This document shows, piece by piece, positions 8,336 to 25,552 of a DNA stretch of 64,000 nt. The position numbers were made by a program, and so were the translations under genes. The DNA comes from Blastococcus mobilis (lineage in GTDB: Bacteria > Actinomycetota > Actinomycetes > Mycobacteriales > Geodermatophilaceae). Position 1 is the stretch's first letter. Every line of letters begins with the position of its first letter. Where the stretch lies: the NCBI RefSeq assembly GCF_900188025.1, contig NZ_FZNO01000009.1, positions 110,667 through 174,666 on the forward strand. Reading direction: 5' to 3'. The notes under the pieces were generated by a model. That model saw only the letters and a list, made by a program, of their open reading frames with translations, did not search any database and was not told the DNA's origin.

Positions 8336-9606
8336 TCACGCGCAGCACCAAGGTCAAGCTGCTGGCCTTCGTCACCCTGGCGGTGCTGGGCATGGCCTAC
8401 CTGGGGTTCAAGTACGTCGGTCTCGACCGCGCCCTGCTGGGCGGCGGGTACGAGGTCGCGGCCGATTTCCGTGACTCCGGCGGCATCTTCGTCAATGCCG
8501 AGGTGACCTACCGCGGCGTCGAGGTCGGCCGGGTCACCGACATGGAGCTGGTGGACGACGGAGTCCGTGTCACGCTCCGGATCGACCCGGGGACCGAACC
8601 CATCCCGGCCGACACCGATGCCGTCGTGGCGACCCGGAGTGCGGTGGGGGAGCAGTACGTCCTGCTGCGGCCGAGCGAGGCGGGGGGGCCTTACCTGGAG
8701 GACGGCGCGGTCATCCCGCAGGAGCGCACCAGCATCCCGGTGCCGGTGGAACAGATGCTCCTGAACCTCGACGAGTTCGTCGGCTCGATCGACCAGGAGA
8801 ACCTGCGGATCGTCATCGAGGAACTCGGGAAGGCCTTCGAAGGCGCCGGCGACGATCTCGGCCGGCTGATCGACAACGGTGACCTGCTCCTCGCACGGGC
8901 CGAACAGTCTCTCCCTGAGACGCTCCGGCTGATCACCGACGGCCAGACGGTGCTCGACACCCAGCGGGACAGCCGCTCCGCGATCCGTCAGTGGGCCGCC
9001 GACCTGCGGCTGTTCACCGACACGCTCGTCGAGATGGACCCCGACCTGCGCAGCATCGTGGTCAACGCCCCCGACGCGGGGGAGGCCCTGGAGGACCTGG
9101 TGGAGGACGCCGGCCCGGGCCTGGGGTCCCTGGTGCGCAACCTGGACATCCTGAACGGGGTCCAGATCCCGCGGCTGGACGGCATCCGGCAGATGCTGAT
9201 CACCTATCCCGACGCGGTCACGGGCGGGTTCACCGTCGTGCGCCGGGACGAGGACGGGCAGCTGCGCTCGCACTTCGGTTTCGTGCTCAACGCCGGCGAG
9301 CCGCACTCGTGCACCACCGGCTACGTCTCCACCCAGAGCACCCCGACCCAGCAAGCGGTCGAGAACGTCGACACCGACGCCGTGCGGTGCGGGGTGATCA
9401 ACGGCGTGGACCCGGACCCGGGTGACGGCTACGACGAGAACGGGTCGAACATCCGCGGCGAGCAGAACATCGGCCGGGACGGCGGCCGCGGTGTGACCAC
9501 GCCGCAGGAAGAGGCCGGGGCTGGTAGCCCGCTGTCGGCCACGGCGCTCTCCCAGCTGATGGGTGGGCTCCTGCACGCCAACCCGATCGCCACCCAAACG
9601 GGCTGA
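8332..9606 (+). CDS. MCE family protein, position F
   Basis: This 424-residue protein starts at GTG 8332, overlapping the upstream TGA. A membrane segment (about residues 8-25) is followed by an MCE domain with FRDSGGIFVNAEVTYRGVEV and a segment YVLLRP that matches the strand seen in the paralogues. The C-terminal half is helical, then enriched in Asn/Gly/Asp near the end. It is the last of six MCE genes, completing the standard set of six different subunits. Substrate is unknown. Confidence 0.9.
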   Translation: MITRSTKVKLLAFVTLAVLGMAYLGFKYVGLDRALLGGGYEVAADFRDSGGIFVNAEVTYRGVEVGRVTDMELVDDGVRVTLRIDPGTEPIPADTDAVVATRSAVGEQYVLLRPSEAGGPYLEDGAVIPQERTSIPVPVEQMLLNLDEFVGSIDQENLRIVIEELGKAFEGAGDDLGRLIDNGDLLLARAEQSLPETLRLITDGQTVLDTQRDSRSAIRQWAADLRLFTDTLVEMDPDLRSIVVNAPDAGEALEDLVEDAGPGLGSLVRNLDILNGVQIPRLDGIRQMLITYPDAVTGGFTVVRRDEDGQLRSHFGFVLNAGEPHSCTTGYVSTQSTPTQQAVENVDTDAVRCGVINGVDPDPGDGYDENGSNIRGEQNIGRDGGRGVTTPQEEAGAGSPLSATALSQLMGGLLHANPIATQTG

Positions 9607-9658
9607 TCAGCAGCCTGCCGCCGGCCCACATCACACCAGGACAAGGAGAATCGCGCGG

Positions 9659-10354
9659 GTGACGAGTGAAGCGCGGGCACGTGCCCGGGACGAGGAGGAC
9701 GTCGTGCCCTCCGTCGATCCCGGTGACGACCCCACCGGAGCCACCGATGTGCAGGCTCCCGACGCCCGGACTGCCCACGTCGGCGCACCCGCCGCGGGGA
9801 GCCGCGCCGGGGCGTCCGCGGACGGCGGCACCGACAGCGGCCACCGTGGCGAGGGCCGGATCACCGTCCGCTTGGTGCCGACCCTGTCGGTCGTGCTCGT
9901 CCTGCTGCTCGGCGCGGTGGCCTACCTCTGGTTCACGCGACCCCCGGAGTCGGCCATCAGCACCCGCGACTACGCCGAGGCGCTGCAGGCGGCCCGTTCG
10001 GGCGTCGTCGACCTGACCTCGTTCGACCACCTGACGCTCGACGACGACATCGAGCAGGCGCGCCGGGTCACCACCGGCGACCTGCGCGAGGAGTCGGTGG
10101 CCCAGCTGGACCAGCGGCGGCAGGAGCTCACCGACCTGCAGGCGGTCGTGAGCACCGAGGTCGTCGGCGCCGGGATCACCCGTGCCGACGCCGAGGACGC
10201 CACGGCGCTGCTGGTCATCCAGTCGACGCAGGAGAGCGCGGCCGATCCGCAGGCCCAGATCGTGCGATACCGCATCGAGGTGACGCTGGAGAAGTCGGAC
10301 GGCCGGTGGTTGCTGTCGGGCATCAAGGGGACGGAGGCGCCCGGCAATGACTGA
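9659..10354 (+). CDS. Mce-associated membrane protein 1
   Basis: The GTG start at 9659 has AAGGAG about 10 nt upstream (231 residues). A disordered acidic/Gly-rich cytoplasmic N-terminus (about 75 residues) precedes a single membrane segment (about 78-99, VVLVLLLGAVAYLWF), then an extracytoplasmic domain of alpha/beta type with no enzyme motif. This layout matches the Mce-associated (Mas) proteins that follow mce operons in actinobacteria, some of which stabilise MCE complexes. It overlaps the next gene by 8 nt, and the next gene encodes a second protein of the same design. Confidence 0.8.
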   Translation: MTSEARARARDEEDVVPSVDPGDDPTGATDVQAPDARTAHVGAPAAGSRAGASADGGTDSGHRGEGRITVRLVPTLSVVLVLLLGAVAYLWFTRPPESAISTRDYAEALQAARSGVVDLTSFDHLTLDDDIEQARRVTTGDLREESVAQLDQRRQELTDLQAVVSTEVVGAGITRADAEDATALLVIQSTQESAADPQAQIVRYRIEVTLEKSDGRWLLSGIKGTEAPGND

Positions 10355-11183
10355 CGTCCCAGACGGCGCTCCACGGCCCACGCCCCGCCCGCGCGCCGGT
10401 GCCGCTCCTCGCCCGATGCCGCGACCCCGGGTCGCCGGAAGCCGCCGCGACCGCGAGGACCCGCTCGGCACCGCCCGCGACTCGACGGGAACGGCATCCG
10501 CGGGAACGGCATCCGCGGGAACGGCATCCGCGGGAACGGCATCCGCGGGAGCGGCGTCCGCCCGCCGCGCCGCGACCGCGCGGCCGCGCACGTCGCGATC
10601 GGCCGCCCCGTCGTCCACGGACGCGGGGGTGAGCACGCAGACCGTGCGCCGGCGGCTTCCTGCCCTGCCACTGCTGCTCGCGCTCCTGTGCGTGCTCGCG
10701 GTGGCCGGTGCCGGCCTGCTGCTGTGGCAGCGGCTGAACCCGGCGTACGTCGACTCGTCGATCCTCGCCGCGGCACGCAGCGGGATCGAGGCGGTCTACG
10801 CCTACGACTACGAGGACTCCGAGGGCAGCGTGCAGGGCAAGCTGGACGTGCTCACCGGCGACCTGCGCGACGAGTACGAGCAGGACCTCTCGGAGGGCGG
10901 GATCATCGACACCTACGAGCAGGTGTCCGCGACGACCCGCTACGAGGTGCTCGACGTCGGGCTGCAACAGGTCAACGAGGCGCAGGACACCGCGACCCTC
11001 GTGGTGTTCGGCCAGTACGTCGTGGAGTCGGTGAACAGCGGCAGCCAGCCCGCCCCGGAGGGCTCGGAGTGCCAGGTGACGCCGGCCGGGGCGCAGTCAT
11101 GCACCCAGACGGTCCAGGTCACCGTCGTCGACGTCGACGGCGACTGGAAGATCAGCGAGCTGACGCTCCTGACGACCAGCTGA
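10347..11183 (+). CDS. Mce-associated membrane protein 2 with tandem-repeat N-terminus
   Basis: This 278-residue protein has a Pro/Arg- and Ala/Thr-rich cytoplasmic N-terminus, a membrane segment (about residues 110-130, LLLALLCVLAVAGAGLLLW) and an extracytoplasmic domain ending with VVDVDGDWKISELTLL, the kind of ending seen in Mce-associated proteins. The N-terminus contains five GTASA-type units encoded by a 15-bp tandem repeat (10486-10560). It ends the mce operon; a terminator-like repeat follows. It probably accompanies the preceding protein in assembly or stability of the MCE complex (inference from family). Confidence 0.78.
   Translation: MTDVPDGAPRPTPRPRAGAAPRPMPRPRVAGSRRDREDPLGTARDSTGTASAGTASAGTASAGTASAGAASARRAATARPRTSRSAAPSSTDAGVSTQTVRRRLPALPLLLALLCVLAVAGAGLLLWQRLNPAYVDSSILAAARSGIEAVYAYDYEDSEGSVQGKLDVLTGDLRDEYEQDLSEGGIIDTYEQVSATTRYEVLDVGLQQVNEAQDTATLVVFGQYVVESVNSGSQPAPEGSECQVTPAGAQSCTQTVQVTVVDVDGDWKISELTLLTTS
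10486..10560 (+). repeat. 15-bp tandem repeat inside the second Mce-associated gene
   Basis: Four perfect copies of CGGGAACGGCATCCG (10486-10545) and one copy with two changes (10546-10560) encode successive GTASA/GAASA units. The unit length keeps the frame, so copy number could vary between strains without loss of the protein. Confidence 0.95.
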
Positions 11184-11188
11184 GCCGG

Positions 11189-11283
11189 CCCCGTCCCGAG
11201 GCTCGCCCCCTCCAGGGCACCGCCCCGAGCCTGCGAGGGGTGGGGAGGAGGCGGTCCTTCCACGAGGTGTGAGGAGGACGGGG
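11189..11283. repeat. Terminator-like dispersed repeat, inverted copy
   Basis: CCCCGTCC (11189-11196) pairs with GGACGGGG (11276-11283). On the minus strand, the region inside contains CCCCACCCCTCGCAGGCTCG (11226-11245), the core seen in the copies after rpoC, rpsD, rpoA and glmS. It lies just after the mce operon and may end its transcript. The rest of the 453-base gap to rpoB holds the rpoB promoter and leader and no gene that I can support. Confidence 0.6.
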
Positions 11284-11416
11284 TCCTTTCTCGCGCGGCG
11301 TGGCATTCCGGCGGAACGGCTCCGGCTGGCATCATGGTCCGCGCACGCCCGCTGCACCCGGCTCGACGGGACGCGGTCCCCGGGTTGTGGCGCCGGTCGC
11401 ACCGGCGCCCCCGGCG

Positions 11417-11445
11417 TGGACATCGCGCTCGGGCAGGGGTAGGGT
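11417..11445 (+). promoter_or_regulatory. Candidate rpoB promoter
   Basis: TGGACA (11417-11422), a 17-base spacer and TAGGGT (11440-11445) give a good sigma-A-type match in the gap before rpoB. It predicts a leader of about 185 nt. The first base of the -10 and the -35 GAC are conserved; no mapping data are available. Confidence 0.55.
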
Positions 11446-11636
11446 CTCCTGTTGCGCTGCCCTCTGACTGCCTGCCCCGCCGAGACGGGTCACCGGGGGT
11501 GCCCGGGAGTGGTCCCGGACACCTGCTGGTCGGCCTTCCGGAACGTCGGACAGACCAGATGGACAGCTCCGCCATTACCGACGACGACCCCGCACAGTCC
11601 CGCCCGCACGTCGTGAGGTCCTTGGAAGGACGCATC

Positions 11637-15146
<3,510 letters not shown>

Positions 15147-15151
15147 GAGTT

Positions 15152-15197
15152 CCGACCCAGGTTTTCGCTCCGCAAGCGCAGCGATTACCTGGGTCGG
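15152..15197 (+). other. Hairpin between rpoB and rpoC
   Basis: CCGACCCAGGT (15152-15162) pairs perfectly with ACCTGGGTCGG (15187-15197), with an inner CGCT/AGCG stem and a loop containing CGCAAGC. There is no U-tract. It could be a processing site or a partial attenuator that sets the rpoB:rpoC ratio (inference). Confidence 0.6.
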
Positions 15198-15251
15198 CCT
15201 CAAGCCCACAGACAAAAGCAAAAGCATCACTAGCCCCTGAAAGGGGTCACA

Positions 15252-19157
<3,906 letters not shown>

Positions 19158-19163
19158 AAAACA

Positions 19164-19212
19164 CCTACCTCCCCCCACCGCTCGCAGGCTCGCGGCGGGA
19201 CCCTGAGGTAGG
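19164..19212 (+). repeat. Terminator-like dispersed repeat after rpoC
   Basis: The outer stem CCTACCTC (19164-19171) pairs with GAGGTAGG (19205-19212). The inside carries the family core CACCGCTCGCAGGCTCG followed by CGGCGGGACCCT. Compared with other copies the outer stem is different but fully paired. Confidence 0.75.
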
Positions 19213-19223
19213 CCGGCAGTGAC

Positions 19224-19266
19224 GAAAGGGCCCCGTAGGTCGCAAGCCGACCTACGGGGCCCTTTC
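19224..19266. terminator. 19-bp perfect hairpin ending rpoC
   Basis: Left arm 19224-19242 (begins GAAAGGGCCCCGTAGG) and right arm 19248-19266 (ends CCTACGGGGCCCTTTC) are exact complements around a CAAGC loop. The arm ends in CTTTC, giving a short T-rich end. It lies between the convergent rpoC and LLM gene and can act in both directions. Confidence 0.88.
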
Positions 19267-19363
19267 ATCTGTCGTCCTCCGGACGACACCGCGGCCCGGT
19301 GCCGTCCGCCGCGGCGCTGAGCCGCTGCGTCGCGCCTGCGCGAACCTCGGCGCGACAGGGGAC

Positions 19364-20404
19364 CTACCCCGCGAGGCGCTTCGTCGTCTCGACGGTCTTC
19401 AGCCGACCCTCGCGGGAGCCGTCGAGCGGCTGGAGCATCAACGTGGTGACGCCCGCCTCGGCGAAGGCGGCGATCCGCTCGGCCACGTAGGACTCGGGGC
19501 CGATGAGCGACGTCGAGCGGACGAGCTCGTCGGGGACGGCGGCGGCAGCCTCGTCCTTCTTGCCGTCCAGGTAGAGGTCCTGGATCGTCTTGGCCTCGGC
19601 CTCGTAGCCGTAGCGGACCGCGAGGTCGTTGTAGAAGTTCTTGCCCCGGGCGCCCATGCCTCCGATGTAGAGGGCCAGCGCCGGCCGGACGAAGTCCACC
19701 AACGACTCCACGTCCTCGCCGATGGCGACGGGGACACCGGTGATGACCTGCAGGTCGCCCAGCTCCGGGGCGCGCTTGGCCCGGCCGGCCGCCAGCGAGT
19801 CACCCCAGACCGACGCTGCCTTCTCCGGCACGAAGAAGATCGGCTCCCAGGCCTCGGCGATCTCTGCGGCGAGCTCGACGTTCTTCGGACCGAGCGCGGC
19901 CAGCATCACCGGGATGTGCTCCCGCACGGGGGTGTTGATGAGCTTCAGCGGCTTGCCCAGCCCGGTGCCCTGGTCGGCGGGGAGGGGCACGGTGTACTTC
20001 TTGCCCTGGTGGTCGAGCCGCTCCCGCCGCCACACCTGCCGGCAGATCTCCACGATCTCGCGGGTGCGCTGCAGCGGGGCGTCGTAGGGGACGCCGTGCC
20101 AGCCCTCGATGACCTGCGGGCCCGAGGCACCCAGACCGAGGGTGAACCGGCCGCCGGAGACGAAGTCGAGTCCGGCCGCCGTCATGGCGGTGAGGGCGGG
20201 CGTACGGCTGTAGATCGGGAAGATGGCGCTGAGCAGCTCCACCCGCTCGGTCACCGCCGCGAGGTAGCCGAGCTGGCTGACCGCGTCGAACGTGTACACC
20301 TCGGCCACCGCCGCGACGTCGAGACCGGCGGACTCGAGGTCGCGGATCTCGGCGGCGGTCTCCTGGAACCCGCCGCTGTAACTGGCCTGGATGCCGATGC
20401 GCAC
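19364..20404 (-). CDS. LLM class F420-dependent oxidoreductase
   Basis: This 346-residue luciferase-like monooxygenase-fold protein starts with MRIGIQ and has the LLM hallmarks: a first beta strand and conserved AAVAEVYTFDA, GRFTLGLGASGPQVIEGWHG after about 85 residues, and an IPVMLAALGPKNVELAAEIA segment. Such enzymes use reduced or oxidised F420 (or FMN) as a hydride carrier; F420 is likely in this lineage. GTG 20404 is preceded by a GGAGG site. It stands alone on the minus strand, convergent to rpoC. The substrate is unknown. Confidence 0.85.
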   Translation of the reverse strand: MRIGIQASYSGGFQETAAEIRDLESAGLDVAAVAEVYTFDAVSQLGYLAAVTERVELLSAIFPIYSRTPALTAMTAAGLDFVSGGRFTLGLGASGPQVIEGWHGVPYDAPLQRTREIVEICRQVWRRERLDHQGKKYTVPLPADQGTGLGKPLKLINTPVREHIPVMLAALGPKNVELAAEIAEAWEPIFFVPEKAASVWGDSLAAGRAKRAPELGDLQVITGVPVAIGEDVESLVDFVRPALALYIGGMGARGKNFYNDLAVRYGYEAEAKTIQDLYLDGKKDEAAAAVPDELVRSTSLIGPESYVAERIAAFAEAGVTTLMLQPLDGSREGRLKTVETTKRLAG

Positions 20405-20477
20405 GTGCCCTCCACAGGTGTCGTGGCACCACCGTCGGCGCCACCGGGCACGCTATCGGCTGCGGTTCCCGCCGTGG

Positions 20478-20693
20478 TCAGAGCGGTCGGACCGCCCCGA
20501 TCACCTCGGTGACCACACGCACGCCGTCGACGTCCCCGGGCACGCGGGGCGCCGCGGCCGGGTCAGCGAGGTTCACCTTGACCACGTAACCACTCGCGCG
20601 CCGGGCCAGGCCGATACCGACGACGCCCGGTTCGCCGGCGAGCCGGTGGGCCAGGGTGGTCTTGGCCGCCCGTGCGGCGGCGCGGTCGGACAT
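20478..20693 (-). CDS. Small protein of 71 residues, related to the N-terminal domain of the neighbouring protease
   Basis: I do not recognise a named family. The protein is 71 residues, Ala/Arg-rich at the start, then GVVGIGLARRASGYVVKVNL, then VRVVTEVIGAVRPL. The same order of elements (VAVGL, a VAVRL strand, then VDVRVIGRVRPF) is found at residues 35-83 of the protease encoded just upstream on the same strand. It is therefore a stand-alone copy of that domain. It could bind or inhibit the protease, or be a remnant of duplication. There is no signal peptide or membrane segment. Confidence 0.65.
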   Translation of the reverse strand: MSDRAAARAAKTTLAHRLAGEPGVVGIGLARRASGYVVKVNLADPAAAPRVPGDVDGVRVVTEVIGAVRPL

Positions 20694-20753
20694 CCGCCCA
20701 TGGTCCCCTGCCTCCGTCCGCGGCGACAGCCCGCGGACCCTGCCGGGTGAGGC

Positions 20754-21704
20754 TCAGCCGGCGGCCCACTCCACGCCGAGAGTCGTGAGGACCGTCGCCA
20801 GGGGATGGGCGTAAGTGACGCCGGTGCCGGCCGCCCCGCCGATCTCGCTGCCGGCGAAGAGCAGTGCGATGGGTGCCCGGTCCCGGCTGCGCCAGATCAC
20901 CGCACCGCTGTCACCCCCTGCGCTGAAGGCTTGGGCGCGGCCGTCGATCTCGATCTGGTCGTCGAAGCGGTAGGGGACGGCGTCGTACTGGACGGCCACC
21001 CCGTCCACCTCGACGGCGGTGATCAGGCCGCGGGTGTGCCCGGTGGTGCGGCCCACCTTCTCCACCGCCTCCTCCGGGTCGATGTCGAGGCCGGCCGGCA
21101 CGGACCTGAGCAGGCGACCGCCGGGCAGGTCGCCCGGGTCGGCGTCCACGCCCGGGTCGAGCGTCGCGACCGCGGCGTCGACGAGGTTGGTGCCGGTGGC
21201 GACCAGCGGCTGGAAGGCGGCGAGCGTGGCCACCCGGTCGCCCGGTCCGCCGCCGTCGGCCGGAGCCGGCTGCAGGACGGCGTCGCCCACGGCCGCCGCG
21301 TTGCTCGCGGCGAGGACGTGGTTGTTGGACAGGACCGCCAGTCCGCCCCGTGTCCGCACGAAACCGCCGAGGGTGCCGGCGGTGACCGTCGGGTGCGCGA
21401 GGGAGAGCCCCGGACGCAGGGGGCGCACCCGTCGCTGCAGCTCGACGGGGGAGGAGAACGGACGCACCCGCCCGATCACCCGCACGTCGACCTCCGCGGC
21501 GGCGGCGCGCCCCAGGTCGGGCAGCAGCGCGCGGTCGGCGGCCCGCTGCAGGCGCACCGCCACCCGCGCTCCGTCACCGGTGGGGCTCAGGCCCACGGCG
21601 ACCCAGGGCCGCGCCGCGCCGGAGGCCTGGGTGACCGTTCGGATCGTGGCCGGCAGTCGTTCGATGATGCGAGCCTTGAGCTCGCGGGCGGCGTCGGGGT
21701 CCAC
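20754..21704 (-). CDS. Trypsin-fold serine protease-like protein without signal peptide
   Basis: This 316-residue protein has an N-terminal domain of about 85 residues ending VIGRVRPF, then a chymotrypsin-like domain. The putative triad is His129 (LSNNHVLA), Asp176 (NLVDAAVATL) and Ser266 (SAGGDSGAVIW). There is no secretion signal or transmembrane segment, so it is probably cytoplasmic or leaves by an unusual route. It resembles the NAL1-type trypsin-like proteins found in bacteria and plants (family resemblance from memory). It is followed 60 bases later by the small protein related to its own N-terminal domain. Confidence 0.7.
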   Translation of the reverse strand: MDPDAARELKARIIERLPATIRTVTQASGAARPWVAVGLSPTGDGARVAVRLQRAADRALLPDLGRAAAAEVDVRVIGRVRPFSSPVELQRRVRPLRPGLSLAHPTVTAGTLGGFVRTRGGLAVLSNNHVLAASNAAAVGDAVLQPAPADGGGPGDRVATLAAFQPLVATGTNLVDAAVATLDPGVDADPGDLPGGRLLRSVPAGLDIDPEEAVEKVGRTTGHTRGLITAVEVDGVAVQYDAVPYRFDDQIEIDGRAQAFSAGGDSGAVIWRSRDRAPIALLFAGSEIGGAAGTGVTYAHPLATVLTTLGVEWAAG

Positions 21705-22342
21705 AGGGCCTCCGGGGTCAGGGGAGAGGCGTCACGGGAACGCTAGGGCCCGGGTACGACGTTCCCTCCCAGCGCGTGGCTTACTCCCCTCTGGCGCTCC
21801 GCCGGGTACCGTCGGGTCCGCCGCGAGGAGCGCCGGACGGCCGGAAGAGATGCGGCCGCAGTGTCGTTCCTCCCGGGTGTCGCCCGCTCCGGTGGTCGAT
21901 GGCGGGCCACCGGCCATGGGTGTGAGGGACCCGGCTTTGACCGGTCTCCGAGCCACGGGTATCGTGGTCTGCTGTGCCCAGGGTGCCTGGGCCTGCTCCC
22001 GTTCGCGGTGCGCCTGGGTGACCAGAGGCTCGGTCTTCTACGACATGGCCTCCGGGTCGCCGGGGTCCACCTCCTGGCCATTGCAGGTGATGGTGGTCCG
22101 GAAGGTGGCGGCGCCGAGTCGCGAGGGGCGACCGATTCCGGTCCGACATCCATCGGCCGGTCCCGGGTAGGGCGACACGCCCGACCGCGTGGACCGGAGG
22201 GTGGCTGGCGATCAGAATGGGGAGGTCCGAGCGGGCCGGCACTCCGCACCAACAGCACGCAGCACGACCCGCAGGGCACCACCACACACGAAGCACCAGT
22301 CGATGAGCACGACCCAGCGCAGGTAGGAGATCCAGGCCACCC
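21705..22342. other. 638-base gap holding the str operon promoter and leader
   Basis: No gene is supported here. It is the divergent region between the minus-strand protease and rpsL. The rpsL promoter lies at 21936-21964, leaving about 370 nt of leader. A hairpin GCCCAGG-GTG-CCTGGGC (21975-21991) is close to the predicted transcription start. The remaining leader contains no start codon with a plausible conserved frame. Confidence 0.7.
21936..21964 (+). promoter_or_regulatory. Strong sigma-A-type promoter of rpsL operon
   Basis: TTGACC (21936-21941), an exact 17-base spacer, and TATCGT (21959-21964). This is the best promoter match I see in the window and suits a highly expressed operon. 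The predicted start is near 21971. Confidence 0.8.
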
Positions 22343-22717
22343 ATGCCCACGATCAACCAGCTGGTCCGCAAGGGCCGCGAGGACAAGGTCGAAAAGACCA
22401 AGACTCCGGCGCTGAAGGGTTCGCCCCAGCGCCGCGGAGTCTGCACGCGCGTCTACACGACGACGCCGAAGAAGCCGAACTCGGCGCTGCGCAAGGTCGC
22501 TCGCGTCCGCCTGACCAGTGGCATCGAGGTGACCGCCTACATCCCGGGCGTCGGCCACAACCTGCAGGAGCACTCGATGGTGCTCGTGCGCGGCGGCCGG
22601 GTAAAGGACCTCCCCGGTGTGCGCTACAAGATCATCCGCGGCTCGCTGGACACCCAGGGTGTCCGCAACCGCAAGCAGGCCCGCAGCCGCTACGGCGCGA
22701 AGAAGGAGAAGAGCTAA
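22343..22717 (+). CDS. rpsL: 30S ribosomal protein S12
   Basis: A 124-residue S12 of normal length. Conserved segments [30 protein letters not shown] and [16 protein letters not shown] are present. Lysines at the two classical streptomycin-resistance sites (PKKPNS and GRVKDLPG) are the sensitive type. It sits at the decoding centre of the 30S subunit. It is the first gene of the str operon; its TAA overlaps the rpsG ATG. Confidence 0.98.
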   Translation: MPTINQLVRKGREDKVEKTKTPALKGSPQRRGVCTRVYTTTPKKPNSALRKVARVRLTSGIEVTAYIPGVGHNLQEHSMVLVRGGRVKDLPGVRYKIIRGSLDTQGVRNRKQARSRYGAKKEKS

Positions 22718-23187
22718 TGCCGCGCAAGGGTCCTGCCCCGAAGCGTCCGCTCGTCGCCGACCCGGTGTACCAGTCGCCGCTGGTCACCCAGCTGGTGAAC
22801 AAGGTGCTCGTCGACGGCAAGCGCTCGGTCGCCGAGGCGATCGTGTACGGCGCCCTCGAGGGCTGCCGTGCGAAGAGCGACACCGACCCGGTCGTCACGC
22901 TCAAGCGGGCGCTGGACAACGTCAAGCCGGCCCTCGAGGTCCGCAGCCGCCGCGTCGGTGGCGCGACCTACCAGGTCCCGGTCGAGGTCCGTCCCTCGCG
23001 CAGCACCACGCTCGGCCTGCGCTGGCTCATCCAGTACAGCCGCGCGCGTCGCGAGAAGACGATGACCGAGCGCCTCATGAACGAGCTGCTCGATGCGAGC
23101 AACGGCCTCGGTGCCGCCGTCAAGCGGCGCGAGGACACCCACAAGATGGCCGAGTCGAACAAGGCCTTCGCGCACTACCGCTGGTGA
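22717..23187 (+). CDS. rpsG: 30S ribosomal protein S7
   Basis: A 156-residue S7, starting [11 protein letters not shown] and containing [19 protein letters not shown] and the C-terminal [21 protein letters not shown]7 nucleates the 30S head and contacts the E-site tRNA. Its ATG overlaps the rpsL stop (TAATG), so the two are translationally coupled. fusA follows after 86 nt with its own ribosome site. Confidence 0.98.
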   Translation: MPRKGPAPKRPLVADPVYQSPLVTQLVNKVLVDGKRSVAEAIVYGALEGCRAKSDTDPVVTLKRALDNVKPALEVRSRRVGGATYQVPVEVRPSRSTTLGLRWLIQYSRARREKTMTERLMNELLDASNGLGAAVKRREDTHKMAESNKAFAHYRW

Positions 23188-23273
23188 CGTCGGTTCATCA
23201 GCACCCGCTGTCGGCGGGACGCCCGGGCGATGCCCGGAACCCGCACGCGGACCCGAACGAAGAGGAGTAAGAG

Positions 23274-25365
<2,092 letters not shown>

Positions 25366-25370
<5 letters not shown>

Positions 25371-25453
25371 GCATCGTAGGGCCGTCCGCGGCCCGAGGAG
25401 CGGAGCTCTCCGGGAGCCGAGCAATGGACACTGCCAAGGCGACCGGCGAGTAA
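25366..25453 (+). repeat. REP-like element, copy 2, with duplicated fusA 3' end
   Basis: AGTGAGCATCG (25366-25376), 17 variable bases, and CGAGGAGCGGAGC (25394-25406) match the copy after mceA. GCCAAGGCGACCGGCGAGTAA (25433-25453) repeats the last codons of fusA (25350-25370) with three third-position changes and a different stop codon. Confidence 0.75.
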
Positions 25454-25552
25454 CGACCTGTCGGACGCGGGCTCCCTGCCCGCGGCCGGCTAGCACCGCC
25501 CGCAACCCCACGAGCACGCGCACGACTGCGAAGACACGAAGAGAGGAACCCA

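Noticed and set aside
2287..9606. MCE genes as virulence (mammalian cell entry) factors
   Set aside because: The name is historical. The proteins are lipid-transport subunits found in many free-living actinobacteria, and nothing here suggests a pathogen.
10486..10560. Possible CRISPR or other array
   Set aside because: The 15-bp units are directly adjacent with no spacers and are in frame within a gene.
21861..22415. A 184-codon plus-strand frame across the rpsL leader
   Set aside because: It overlaps the rpsL promoter and the rpsL gene in another frame, with no ribosome site or recognised domain.
25424..25453. Mini-gene MDTAKATGE after fusA
   Set aside because: It is better explained as the displaced original end of fusA than as a translated peptide; there is no ribosome site.
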